Below the pieces are notes generated by a model. The model made no database searches and was not told where the DNA came from. It saw nothing but the letters and a program-made list of their open reading frames with translations. A DNA stretch of 21,113 bases from DASYTH01 sp035942955 (lineage in GTDB: Bacteria; Actinomycetota; Actinomycetes; Mycobacteriales; Pseudonocardiaceae): assembly GCF_035942955.1 (NCBI RefSeq), contig NZ_DASZCQ010000099.1:1-21113 (forward strand), read 5' to 3'. Shown here piece by piece: positions 7,638-14,986 of this stretch; within the stretch, counting starts at the first letter, position 1; the number at the start of each line of letters is the position of its first letter. Made by a program: the position numbers and the translations under genes.

Positions 7638-7993
7638 CGGCGGCGGGACTTGCGGCGCAGGCCGCTGCGCAGCAGCTCGGTCTCGCGCTCCGAGGCGGTG
7701 CGGGCGAAGTGCAGCAGCGCCGCCTCGGGATCCCCGGACGACTCGAGCACCGCACGCACCGTGCGGGCGGCGGCCTCCTCCCGGCCGACCGCGGGTTGGT
7801 ACAGGTAGGCCTTGCCGTCCAGCTCCCGCTGCACCCAGCCCTTGCGGTGCAGGTTGTCCAGCACGGTCATCACCGTCGTGTAGGCCAACTTCCGCCCGGT
7901 GAGCCCGTCGAGGACGTCGCGGACCTTCGCCGGCTCCTGAGTCCGCCAGAGCACGTCCATGATCGCGGATTCGAGCTCGCCGAGTCCGAACAC
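7634..7993 (-). CDS. BlaI/MecI/CopY-family transcriptional repressor
   Basis: A 119-residue winged-helix repressor: GELESAIMDVLWR (helix 1), VRDVLDGL, then the recognition region KLAYTTVMTVLDNLHRKGWVQRE, followed by a C-terminal dimerisation part. The start is GTG 7993, preceded by GGGAGG four bases upstream (8003-7998); 15 further upstream codons are open but lack support. Members repress genes for beta-lactam resistance, copper ATPases (CopY) or envelope functions, and are relieved by proteolysis or metal. This one lacks the C-terminal CxCx(4)CxC copper motif of CopY, so control through the adjacent M56 protease is more likely than direct copper sensing. Confidence 0.9.
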   Translation of the reverse strand: MFGLGELESAIMDVLWRTQEPAKVRDVLDGLTGRKLAYTTVMTVLDNLHRKGWVQRELDGKAYLYQPAVGREEAAARTVRAVLESSGDPEAALLHFARTASERETELLRSGLRRKSRRR

Positions 7994-8124
7994 GACACCT
8001 CCCTGCGGCCACGGCAACACCGACGTCGCAGCGAGCATAGTCGCCCGCGCGGCGCCGGCGGGGTGTCGCTCGCCGGCGCCGCTCGGGTTCGGCCACGGTC
8101 ATCAGGGGCGCCGAGCGGCTCCCC

Positions 8125-8196
8125 CATCTCGTCGATCTCCGCCCGCTGGGCGTCGACGATCCGTCGTGCGAGCGCCTTGGCGTCGGGGTTCGCGGC
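8125..8196 (-). pseudogene. DUF305 C-terminal remnant
   Basis: In the 281-base gap between the BlaI gene and the LVIVD gene, the minus strand reads NPDAKALARRIVDAQRAEID followed by EM. This matches the conserved C-terminal helix of DUF305 proteins (N-P-x-x-K-x-L-A-x-x-I-x-x-A-Q-x-x-E-I-x-x-M). The upstream His-His part that defines DUF305 is absent, there is no start codon with a ribosome site, and the frame runs on into unrelated codons. It is therefore a gene fragment. DUF305 proteins are often near copper-resistance genes, in keeping with this locus. The rest of the gap shows only a possible minus-strand -10 (TATGCT, 8039-8034) for blaI. Confidence 0.65.
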
Positions 8197-8277
8197 CGCC
8201 CCGATGCCTCCGTTCGCCGGTAGTCCACACCCCGTGCCGGGCCGTAGGTTGGTCGGACTGGGAAGGGAGGCGCGGTG

Positions 8278-9573
8278 ATGAACAGGCTTGTGCTGCGGAT
8301 GGGTGTGGTGGCGCTGAGCGCGGTGCTGGCGCTGCCGGTGGGGGTGGCATCGGCGCACGACGGCGATGAGCATGTCCATCCGGCGCCGGCCAGCCCGAAG
8401 CAGGTGGGCTTCGAACTGCTGGGGACGGCCAATCCGGGGACCGGGTCGACCGGCGACGTCTACGCCTTCGACGGGTTCGCCTACCTGGGCAGCTGGATCG
8501 GCCAGGGCTGCCTGTCCAAGGGAATCCGGGTCTACGACCTGTCCGATCCGCGGCACCCGACGCAGGTGTCCACCTTCGCCGACGCCGCGTCCAACCCGGC
8601 GCTGGCCGGCACCTGGACCGAGAAGGTGATCGTGCAGCGGGTGCACACCCGGTCGTTCCGCGGCGTGCTGGCCGCGGTGTCGTTCCAGTCCTGCTCGAGC
8701 ACCGACCAGCAGGCATTCCGCGGGTTCGGGGTGTACGACGTGACCGATCCGCGGCACCCGCGCGAGCTGTCCCGCTACTCGGCGCCCGGCACCCGCGGCT
8801 CGCACGAGATCTGGCTTGGCGCGCACGGCGGGCGGGCGTTCGTCTACACGGCGATCATCCGCTCCGAGCTGACCACGTCGCCGACCTTCGACCCGGTCAC
8901 CAGGGACGCCACCGTGCCGGGCCGGGCGGACTTCCGCATCGTCGACGTGACCGATCCGCGCCGGCCGCGCGACACCGGCGAGTGGGGCGCATGGCGGGAG
9001 CTCGGCATCAAGCCCAACGCCGACGGTCGGGCCAACTTCGTGCACTCCGTGCGGGTCGACGACAACCTGCGGCGCGCCTATCTGTCCTATTGGGACCTCG
9101 GCACCGTGCTGCTGGACATCTCCGACCCGGCCCGGCCCCGGTTCCTCGGCCGGACCACGCCGACCCAGGGCGCCACCCACTCCAGCTTCGTCACCCGCGG
9201 CGGCACCCTGCTGGTCGAGACGCACGAGACCGAGGCCGGGCTGCCGGTCTACTACGACATCTCCCGGCCGTCGCAACCCCGGCAGCTATCCACGTTCAGC
9301 GTCGAGGGCTTCGGCAACGACACCGTGCACGACCCGAAGGTGCGCGGCGCCACCACGTTCTTCTCGTGGTACTCCCTCGGCGTCGTCGCCGCCCGGTCCG
9401 CGGTGCCCACCCGGCCCACGCTGCTCGCCCAGTTCGTCCCCGACACCGACTACATCAACCCCGACTTCTTCTGCGAGGAACCCTGCGCCCAGGTATGGGG
9501 CGTGGCACTTGAAGGAGGTCTGGTCCTCGCCTCCGACATGAACAGCGGTCTCTACGTTCTCCGCCTGCGCTGA
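8278..9573 (+). CDS. Secreted LVIVD-repeat beta-propeller protein
   Basis: About 431 residues. A Sec signal peptide (to about residue 26) ends in ASA, and cleavage there would leave a mature protein starting HDGDEHVHP. Five LVIVD-type repeats are visible, each with a core like VYDxSDPRxPxxxxxF: at VYDLSDPRHP, VYDVTDPRHP, IVDVTDPRRP, LLDISDPARP and YYDISRPSQP. They are expected to fold as a beta-propeller on the cell surface. Two cysteine pairs (GQGC/QSC and FFCEEPC) could be disulfides. AGGGAGG at 8264-8270 favours ATG 8278; GTG 8275 directly before it is the alternative. The molecular function of LVIVD proteins is not established. The His-rich mature end and nearby copper genes hint at metal binding. 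Confidence 0.85.
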   Translation: MNRLVLRMGVVALSAVLALPVGVASAHDGDEHVHPAPASPKQVGFELLGTANPGTGSTGDVYAFDGFAYLGSWIGQGCLSKGIRVYDLSDPRHPTQVSTFADAASNPALAGTWTEKVIVQRVHTRSFRGVLAAVSFQSCSSTDQQAFRGFGVYDVTDPRHPRELSRYSAPGTRGSHEIWLGAHGGRAFVYTAIIRSELTTSPTFDPVTRDATVPGRADFRIVDVTDPRRPRDTGEWGAWRELGIKPNADGRANFVHSVRVDDNLRRAYLSYWDLGTVLLDISDPARPRFLGRTTPTQGATHSSFVTRGGTLLVETHETEAGLPVYYDISRPSQPRQLSTFSVEGFGNDTVHDPKVRGATTFFSWYSLGVVAARSAVPTRPTLLAQFVPDTDYINPDFFCEEPCAQVWGVALEGGLVLASDMNSGLYVLRLR

Positions 9574-9595
9574 CCGACGCCGTCACGCAACCGGT

Positions 9596-9611
9596 GGGTC
9601 GTTTGTGACCC
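9596..9611 (+). terminator. Possible hairpin terminator after LVIVD gene
   Basis: GGGTC (9596-9600) and GACCC (9607-9611) can pair around a 6-base loop, 23 bases after the stop. No T-run follows. The stem is short, so this is a weak call. Confidence 0.35.
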
Positions 9612-9693
9612 GTCACAACGGGCCGGGCGCGGCTTTCGAGCCAGCTCCCAGTGTTGCCCGGACGGGTGGGCGACCATCCTTGGAGCGCAAGCG

Positions 9694-9707
9694 TTACTCA
9701 TCGGTAA
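9694..9707. promoter_or_regulatory. Palindromic operator-like site upstream of YncE-like gene
   Basis: TTACTCATCGGTAA is an inverted repeat (TTAC/GTAA) located 15 bases before the start codon. It resembles operators bound by TetR-family regulators in actinomycetes. No TetR gene lies in the window. The ribosome site GGAGA follows at about 9711. Confidence 0.4.
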
Positions 9708-9722
9708 TGTGGAGACACGGCC

Positions 9723-10961
9723 ATGTTTGGAACGAGAATCCGGCTGACGGCGTTCGCCACGGCGGTGCTGCTCGCCGCCACCGGGAGTGCCACCGCGAGC
9801 GGCGCGCCGGCGGCCACGGCCCTCGCCACCCAGCCGGCGATCTTCGTCGGCAACAACTGGGACGGTACCGCCGATGTCCTCCGGCCCGGCGGCGGCTACG
9901 AACGGATCGCCCGGATCAACGTCATTCCCGACATCGACGAGCGGCTGCGGGAGATCTTCCTCGATCCGGTGCGGTTGGCGGCCTTCCTGTTCGTCCGCAA
10001 CCAGATCGGTGAGGGCAACGACCAGTTCGTCGACGACATGTTCAGCACGCCCGACGGCGCGTTGCTGATCGTGTCGCGGCCCAGCCTTGCGGACGTGGTC
10101 GCGATCGACCCGCTGACCGGTGCGATCCGGTGGCGGTTCCCGGTGGCCGGGCAGCGCGCCGACCACATGGCCATCTCGCCCGACGGCACCAGGGTCGCGG
10201 TCTCGGCGTCGACGGCGAACGTGGTGCACATCCTCGACGCCCGCAGCGGGCGGGAGGTGGGCCGGTTTCCCTCCGGCGATTCGCCGCACGAGTCCAACTA
10301 CGCGCGCGACGGGCGGTTGATCTACCACGCCAGCATCGGGTTCGTCTACACGGCGCTAGACTCGCCGGCCCTGGACTTCACCAAGGGCCAGCGGTTCTTC
10401 CAGGTCGTCGACGCGGCGACCAACACGGTCGTCAAGCGGATCAACATGGCGCAGAAGCTCGCCGAGGCGGGCCACCGGAACATGAGCTCCGCCGTCCGGC
10501 CGATGGCGCACACCGCCGACGAGCGCCTGTTCTACCTGCAGGTCTCGTTCCTCCACGGGTTCGTGGAGTACGACATGGCCGGCGACCGGGTCACCCGGGT
10601 GGCGAATCTGCCCAACCTCGTGCCCGGCCTGTCCCGCGAGCAGTACCTGCTCGACTCCGCCCACCACGGCATCGCCATGGACGGCAGCGACGCCAAGCTG
10701 TGCGTCGCCGGCACGATGTCGGGCTACGCGGCGATCGTGGACCGCGTCACCTTCGCGCACACGCTGATCAACCGCGGGCCGGACGCCAAGCCGTACTGGT
10801 CGACCCGCAGCGCCGACGGCCGGTTCTGCTACGTGTCGTGGAGCGGCCTCGACCAGGTCTCGGTGATCTCCTTCGACACCGCGCAGGAGGTCGCCCGGAT
10901 CGACGTCGGCGACCACCCGCAGCGCATCCGCACCGGCGTGGTCCCGGCCGCGCTCGGCTGA
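9723..10961 (+). CDS. Secreted YncE-like beta-propeller protein
   Basis: A 412-residue protein with a clear Sec signal peptide (basic RIR, then a hydrophobic Ala/Leu core, cleavage near ATASGA or APAATA). The rest is a run of short beta-strand repeats characteristic of YVTN/YncE-type propellers: ADVVAIDPLTGAIRW, MAISPDGTRVAVSAS, VVHILDARSGREVGRF, and a last blade with SVISFDTAQEVARIDVGDHP. No catalytic motif is visible. Such proteins often act as ligand-binding or lyase-type surface proteins, but the exact role cannot be assigned. It is separated from the LVIVD gene by 149 bases with its own candidate operator, so it is probably transcribed separately, and it ends at a shared terminator facing the PucR-type gene. 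Confidence 0.78.
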   Translation: MFGTRIRLTAFATAVLLAATGSATASGAPAATALATQPAIFVGNNWDGTADVLRPGGGYERIARINVIPDIDERLREIFLDPVRLAAFLFVRNQIGEGNDQFVDDMFSTPDGALLIVSRPSLADVVAIDPLTGAIRWRFPVAGQRADHMAISPDGTRVAVSASTANVVHILDARSGREVGRFPSGDSPHESNYARDGRLIYHASIGFVYTALDSPALDFTKGQRFFQVVDAATNTVVKRINMAQKLAEAGHRNMSSAVRPMAHTADERLFYLQVSFLHGFVEYDMAGDRVTRVANLPNLVPGLSREQYLLDSAHHGIAMDGSDAKLCVAGTMSGYAAIVDRVTFAHTLINRGPDAKPYWSTRSADGRFCYVSWSGLDQVSVISFDTAQEVARIDVGDHPQRIRTGVVPAALG

Positions 10962-10972
10962 GGTCCACAGTA

Positions 10973-11002
10973 GACGGCCGGTGGCCCGGGCTACCGGCCG
11001 TC
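10973..11002. terminator. Bidirectional hairpin terminator
   Basis: GACGGCCGGT (10973-10982) and ACCGGCCGTC (10993-11002) form a perfect 10-bp stem with a 10-base loop. It lies between the converging YncE-like and PucR-type genes and includes the stop codon of the latter. There is no T-tract, as is common in high-GC actinomycetes. Confidence 0.75.
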
Positions 11003-12217
11003 GTGCACCTGCCGGGCGGCGAGCGCGGCGACCAACACGGGCAGGTGTGACGGCACCGCCGGGTCCAGGCCGGTCAGCGCCGCGATCCGGCGCAGCCGGT
11101 AGTCCAGCGTGTTCGGGTGGACGTGCAGCATCCGGGCCGTGCGCTGGCGGTTGAGCTCGTTGTCCAGGTGCAGCCGCAGCGTCGTCAGGAGATCCTCGTT
11201 ACACGCCAACGGTTCCAGCAACGCCGCCAGCCCGGCCGTCGCCGGTGTGGCGCGGGTGAGCTGGTAGTCGAGCAGCACGTCGGCGAGCCGGTAGAGTCCG
11301 GCCGGCCGCCCGGTGACCCGCACGACGTCGAGCACCTCCCTGGTCCGCGCCGTCGCCGCGGCGACCCCGCCGGGCACGGCGTACCCGGCGGCCACGGTCA
11401 GCTCCACCCCGGCCGCCTCCGCCGCGCGCCGAACCACATCGCCGAGCTCGCCCCAGCACCCGTCGAGGTCCCGCTCGCTCGGGATCAGCACGACGCCGCC
11501 GCGTGAGTCCACAAGCGACAGCACGCCGTCCCCGCCGAACCGCCCAAGCTCCGCCTGCATCCGCCGCACCTTGCGCCGGCCGGCGATGGCCGCGCCGACC
11601 CCGCCCTCCTTCTCGTCCGGATGCGCACCCACCCGCAACGCCAGCACCAGATACCCCGCCGGCAGCCGAATCCCAGAGCGCCCGGCCGCCTCCTCGGCCG
11701 GCTCGCCGGCCAGCAACGCCGACAGCAGCGTCTGCCGCGCGCTCTGCTCCTGGCTGTGCATGGACCGCAGCTCCGCGACGTAGGCCTCGGTCACCGCCAC
11801 CGTCATGGCCCGCAGGAACCCCGCCCACAGCTCGATCGCCGCCCGCACGTCGTCGACGTCCCCCGGCGCGGCCTCCGCACTTGCCCACCGCCACGCCTCC
11901 AGCCCGCCCACGTAGTACGCCGACAGCACGCTCTCCAGCGGCACCCGCTCCTCCGCCCGCCGCGCAACGGATTCGGCCAACCACTCCAACTCCGCGACAT
12001 CCGGCACCCGCCGGTCCCGCACCACCTCGCCCAGCGTGCGCACGATCCGCTGCGTCGTCGCCACCAGCTCCCCGGCCACCTCCTCCCCGGGCATCTCCCG
12101 GTAGAACGCCACCTGCTCGACCACCGCCGCCAGGACCACCCCGCTCAGCTCCGCCACCCGCCCCAGCAGCCGCTCGTGCACCGCCACCCCGCCGAACCTC
12201 AACTGCCGAGATCCCAT
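10991..12217 (-). CDS. PucR/CdaR-family transcriptional regulator
   Basis: A 408-residue regulator. The N-terminal two-thirds is a helical sensor region followed by a GGDEF-like (degenerate) CdaR middle domain (about residues 180-300). The C-terminus carries the PucR-type helix-turn-helix: LLTTLRLHLDNELNRQRTARMLHVHPNT followed by LDYRLRRIAALTGLD. Family members often activate catabolic or amino-acid genes, but no target can be read here. ATG 12217 is chosen because GGAGG (12229-12225) stands 7 bases before it; 26 further upstream codons are open but lack support. It is transcribed towards the YncE-like gene and away from the HTH-peptidase cassette, so it may be a single-gene unit. Confidence 0.9.
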   Translation of the reverse strand: MGSRQLRFGGVAVHERLLGRVAELSGVVLAAVVEQVAFYREMPGEEVAGELVATTQRIVRTLGEVVRDRRVPDVAELEWLAESVARRAEERVPLESVLSAYYVGGLEAWRWASAEAAPGDVDDVRAAIELWAGFLRAMTVAVTEAYVAELRSMHSQEQSARQTLLSALLAGEPAEEAAGRSGIRLPAGYLVLALRVGAHPDEKEGGVGAAIAGRRKVRRMQAELGRFGGDGVLSLVDSRGGVVLIPSERDLDGCWGELGDVVRRAAEAAGVELTVAAGYAVPGGVAAATARTREVLDVVRVTGRPAGLYRLADVLLDYQLTRATPATAGLAALLEPLACNEDLLTTLRLHLDNELNRQRTARMLHVHPNTLDYRLRRIAALTGLDPAVPSHLPVLVAALAARQVHDGR

Positions 12218-12735
12218 CCCACGTCCTCCACGCCGATCGGATGGTGCTGGATTCGGTTGTACACACCCCGATGGCCGCTGAGAACGACTTTCCACGCCCA
12301 GCTGCCCCCGCGCCGGCCGCCGGCTACCCGGACCGCTGGCACGCCTCGGCCACCGTCACCCGCGCCGGGCATCCGTACTTCATCCGGCCCCCGCGACGGC
12401 GCCACACCGTTCTCCCGGGCACCCGTCGAGGTGACCGACCGCGCCCCGCAAAGCAAAAACGCCTGGTATCGAGACTTCCGCACGATGAACTTCGACATCC
12501 GCGCCCACGCTGAGGAAACGGCGCACGGGTGCTCGGCGATGCGGAGTCTGCTATGGATCCGCATTCCGACAATTTCTTGAGTCCCTCCAGATTTGGAGTG
12601 GGTAGCTGTGCGCCGCCCGGTTGTCCGGGAACTGTCCAAAGTCTAAACTTGCTGAACCGCGTTCGACCTGCGAAAAGGGTCGCCACTCAGATGGCTTCAC
12701 CCAAGTGGAACCGCACGCCCGCCAGGAGGGCTGTC
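12218..12735. other. 518-base intergenic region between divergent regulators
   Basis: No gene supported on either strand. It contains an inverted repeat CTCCA-GATT-TGGAG (12585-12598) and a promoter for the HTH cassette (separate entry). Bases about 12272-12400 have an open, GC-biased plus-strand frame (DFPRPAAPAPAAGYPDRW) and bases 12460-12580 another. Neither matches a family I can name, and there is no ribosome site at their ATGs. They may be gene remnants. Confidence 0.4.
12621..12649 (+). promoter_or_regulatory. Sigma-70-type promoter for the HTH-peptidase cassette
   Basis: TTGTCC (12621-12626) and TAAACT (12644-12649) are separated by exactly 17 bases, close to the housekeeping -35/-10 pattern, about 85 bases before the EspR-like start. 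A direct repeat of TGTCC (12622-12626 and 12633-12637) overlaps the -35 and could be a regulator site. Confidence 0.5.
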
Positions 12736-13197
12736 ATGGCTGAAAAGCCGGCCAGTGTCCGCAGTCTGGCCGACAAGCTGAACTACCTGTTCGCACATTA
12801 CACACCGCGCGGCGGCCAGGAGTACAGCAACGAGCACGTCGCCGCCGCGATCAGCCGGCGGGGCGAGGTCACGATCTCCCAGAGCTATGTCTGGCAGCTT
12901 CGAAAGTCCAAAAAGGACAACCCAACGTTCAAGCACCTGCAGGGCCTCGCCGATTTCTTCGGCGTCCCGGTCAGCTATTTCTTCGCCGACGAGGTCACCG
13001 ACCGGGTCGAGCGGCAGCTCGAACGGCTGAAGGAGGAGCAGGCGCGCCTCGACGAGCTCGCCGGCCGCAGCGACGTCCAATTGATGGCGATGCGAGCCGG
13101 TGAACTGTCGCCACACCGAAGAAGGCTGGTGATGGAGTTGCTCGATGTCGTCTACCGGCAGGAGCAGGCCGAACGGCGCGACGCGGGCGAGGAGTGA
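12736..13197 (+). CDS. EspR-like XRE-family DNA-binding protein
   Basis: A 153-residue protein. Residues about 8-100 form an HTH domain in the style of mycobacterial EspR: SLADKLNYLFAHY, then SNEHVAAAI, SQSYVWQLRKSKKDNPTFKH and LADFFGVPVSYFF. The C-terminal part (about 100-150) is helical and charged (RVERQLERLKEEQARLDEL), likely for dimerisation. EspR is a nucleoid-associated regulator in mycobacteria; here the role is probably local control of the cassette. ATG 12736 has AGGAGG six bases upstream; the frame is open for 69 codons further back but without support. The next gene, an ImmA/IrrE-type peptidase, starts 3 bases after the stop. This is the usual order for a repressor cleaved or regulated by its neighbour. 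Confidence 0.9.
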   Translation: MAEKPASVRSLADKLNYLFAHYTPRGGQEYSNEHVAAAISRRGEVTISQSYVWQLRKSKKDNPTFKHLQGLADFFGVPVSYFFADEVTDRVERQLERLKEEQARLDELAGRSDVQLMAMRAGELSPHRRRLVMELLDVVYRQEQAERRDAGEE

Positions 13198-13200
13198 GCA

Positions 13201-13752
13201 TTGCGGGAACGGGAGCTGCGCCGGCGTTGCCGCCGGCTGCTCAACGAGCTGGACGTCCGCCCGCCGCTGGACGTCGTCGAACTCTGCCGTCGGGTCAGCG
13301 ACCGCCGGGGTAGGCCGATCCGGTTGGTGCCGCATCCGATCCCGGTGCCGGGCCCGTTCGGGGTCTGGATCACCACCGGAACCGCCGACTACATCCTCTA
13401 CCAGCGGGAGACCAGCAAGGCCCACCAGGGCCACATCGTGCTGCACGAGCTGGGGCACATCCTCGCCGGCCACCGCAGCGACGTCGCGAACGACCGGCTG
13501 ACCTGCGTGCTGTATCCCGATGACGAGGCGGATGGGCTGCGGGAGCGGTACCCCGATCTTGAGCCCGACGCGGTTCGCCGCGCGTTGGCCCGCACCTCGT
13601 ACGACACGGAGCACGAGCGGGAGGCCGAGACCGTCGCCACGATCATCCTCGAGTGGGCCTCGGTGCTCGACCGCGTCGTGCCGCCCACGTCGCCGGGTGC
13701 CGTCGCACGACGCATGGAGACCGCGCTCGGCGACCGGATGGGCTGGCTGTGA
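13201..13752 (+). CDS. ImmA/IrrE-type zinc metallopeptidase (M78-like)
   Basis: A 183-residue soluble protein with the zinc motif HELGH (H82, E83, H86) in HIVLHELGHILAGH. A later acidic helix (HEREAETVATIILEW) is placed where ImmA/IrrE proteins have their third ligand region. Known relatives (ImmA of ICEBs1, IrrE/PprI of Deinococcus) cleave an HTH repressor after a signal. The EspR-like protein encoded directly upstream is the obvious candidate substrate (inference). The start is TTG 13201 with GAGGAG six bases upstream. The stop overlaps the start of the membrane protein gene as GTGA, so all three are probably coupled in translation. Confidence 0.87.
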   Translation: MRERELRRRCRRLLNELDVRPPLDVVELCRRVSDRRGRPIRLVPHPIPVPGPFGVWITTGTADYILYQRETSKAHQGHIVLHELGHILAGHRSDVANDRLTCVLYPDDEADGLRERYPDLEPDAVRRALARTSYDTEHEREAETVATIILEWASVLDRVVPPTSPGAVARRMETALGDRMGWL

Positions 13753-14900
13753 TCGCGCTGCTTGCGCTGCAGGCGATCGCGACCTGCGTCGTGCTCGCCG
13801 TGCTGCTGTACCTGTTGGTGCGCGCGCCGGGCAACGTGCCGCTGCGCGCGGTCACGGTCACGATCGCGTCGTTCGTGCTGACCGTCGTGTTCGGACCGGC
13901 CGCCACCACCGGCGCCATCTTTCTCGGCCTCGAGCCGATCCTGTCCCGGCTGATCCAGCACCTTGGCATGCTGGTCTGCGGGTACAGCCTGATCGCGTTC
14001 TTCCTGTTCTCCGCACTTGACCGGCCGGCGGCGCGCCGGCGGGCGATGTGGCAGGCGATACCGGTCGGCGCCGCGGCGGTGATCCTGACCGCGGACACCG
14101 TGCTCATGCCGGCCGGGATCCGCGACGCCGCGGCCACCCTGGCCTTCGCCCGGCCGGGGGCCACGCCGCTCGACGAGCTCACCATCGCGCTGCAGTACGT
14201 GACGCCGAACCTGTACCTCGCCTACGCCTTCGTCTGTGCCCTGCTGTGGATCCGCCGGTACGCGCGGGGAGCCGAGCCGCGCCTGCGGCACGGGTTGGCG
14301 CTGACCGCGGTGGGCATGGTCGCGCTCGTGCTCGGCCTGACGGTGTTCATCCTTGCGACCCTCGCCAGCTGGGCCGGCGTCGCCCTGCCACCCTGGTTGT
14401 TCGGCATGGGATTGCTGCTGGTCCTGCCCGGCAGCGTCGCCTTCATGCTCGGCTTCGCCTACCCCGCGGCCGTCACCCGGCTCGCGGCCCTGCGCGTCTG
14501 GTGGCACCACCGCACGATGTACCACCGCCTTGCTCCACTGTGGACATTGCTGCACCGGCAGTTCCCCGAGGACGCGTTGGGGCGGGTGCCGGCCGCCCGG
14601 TGGCGCGACGCGCTCAGCCTGCGTGGCGTGCACCGCCGCTACTACCGCCGGGTGATCGAATGCCGGGACGGGCTGGTGCGCCTCAGCCCGTACCTCGCCG
14701 GCAACGGCCACCCCGGCGACCTACCCCTGGCCGACCGGCTCCACGCAGGCCTGCGGGCGCACGCATCCGGCACCCCCGTACCCGCCCGCGCGGTCCCCAT
14801 AGCCATCCCGGCGGCCGACGGCCTGGACGCCGACGTCCACGAACTGATCACCCTCTCCGACGCCCTCCGCTCCAGCGCCTCCGCCGCCCGCCACCCATAG
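13749..14900 (+). CDS. MAB_1171c-type seven-helix membrane protein (DUF6545-like tail)
   Basis: A 383-residue protein starting at GTG 13749, which overlaps the peptidase stop as GTGA. The first 240 or so residues make seven hydrophobic helices (starting at about residues 1, 28, 58, 85, 130, 175 and 210). A cytosolic domain of about 140 residues follows, with LWTLLHRQFPEDALG and the motif RRYYRRVIECRDGLVRLSPYL split by usual family positions. This layout fits proteins annotated as MAB_1171c family putative transporter, which I recall next to HTH plus ImmA/IrrE-like genes in actinomycetes. No transport motif is visible, so 'transporter' is not established. A receptor that passes a signal to the peptidase is an equally good guess. 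Confidence 0.82.
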   Translation: MIALLALQAIATCVVLAVLLYLLVRAPGNVPLRAVTVTIASFVLTVVFGPAATTGAIFLGLEPILSRLIQHLGMLVCGYSLIAFFLFSALDRPAARRRAMWQAIPVGAAAVILTADTVLMPAGIRDAAATLAFARPGATPLDELTIALQYVTPNLYLAYAFVCALLWIRRYARGAEPRLRHGLALTAVGMVALVLGLTVFILATLASWAGVALPPWLFGMGLLLVLPGSVAFMLGFAYPAAVTRLAALRVWWHHRTMYHRLAPLWTLLHRQFPEDALGRVPAARWRDALSLRGVHRRYYRRVIECRDGLVRLSPYLAGNGHPGDLPLADRLHAGLRAHASGTPVPARAVPIAIPAADGLDADVHELITLSDALRSSASAARHP

Positions 14901-14926
14901 CAACGCCCGGCCACGGCGAACAGGCC

Positions 14927-14956
14927 TTGCCCTGGAGTGCGCTCCAGCCTTGAGCG
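14927..14956 (+). promoter_or_regulatory. MerR-type operator/promoter of the destroyed AKR gene
   Basis: CTGGAG-TGCG-CTCCAG (14932-14947) is a perfect 6-bp inverted repeat, directly after a -35-like TTGCCC (14927-14932). A -10-like TGAGCG follows. This is the long-spacer layout used by MerR-family regulators. It lies about 40 bases before the AKR remnant start, and a broken merR gene stands 5.7 kb away, beyond the island. Confidence 0.55.
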
Positions 14957-14986
14957 TGCGGGCCGGGTAGGAACGCGGAGGGAATC

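Noticed and set aside
7870..9276. A 468-codon minus-strand frame opposite the LVIVD gene.
   Set aside because: Most of it is a shadow of the LVIVD gene. Only the short DUF305-like stretch at 8125-8196 has family character, and it is reported as a remnant.
12272..12400. Possible start of a gene in the gap before the EspR-like cassette (DFPRPAAPAPAAGYPDRW...).
   Set aside because: No ribosome site, frame soon becomes Arg-rich, and the faint likeness to A-factor-type hotdog proteins (HPYF) is too short to support a call.
13398..14711. A 437-codon minus-strand frame opposite the peptidase and MAB_1171c genes.
   Set aside because: His/Gln/Arg/Gly-rich composition typical of antisense high-GC frames and no motif; the plus strand has HELGH and seven membrane helices.
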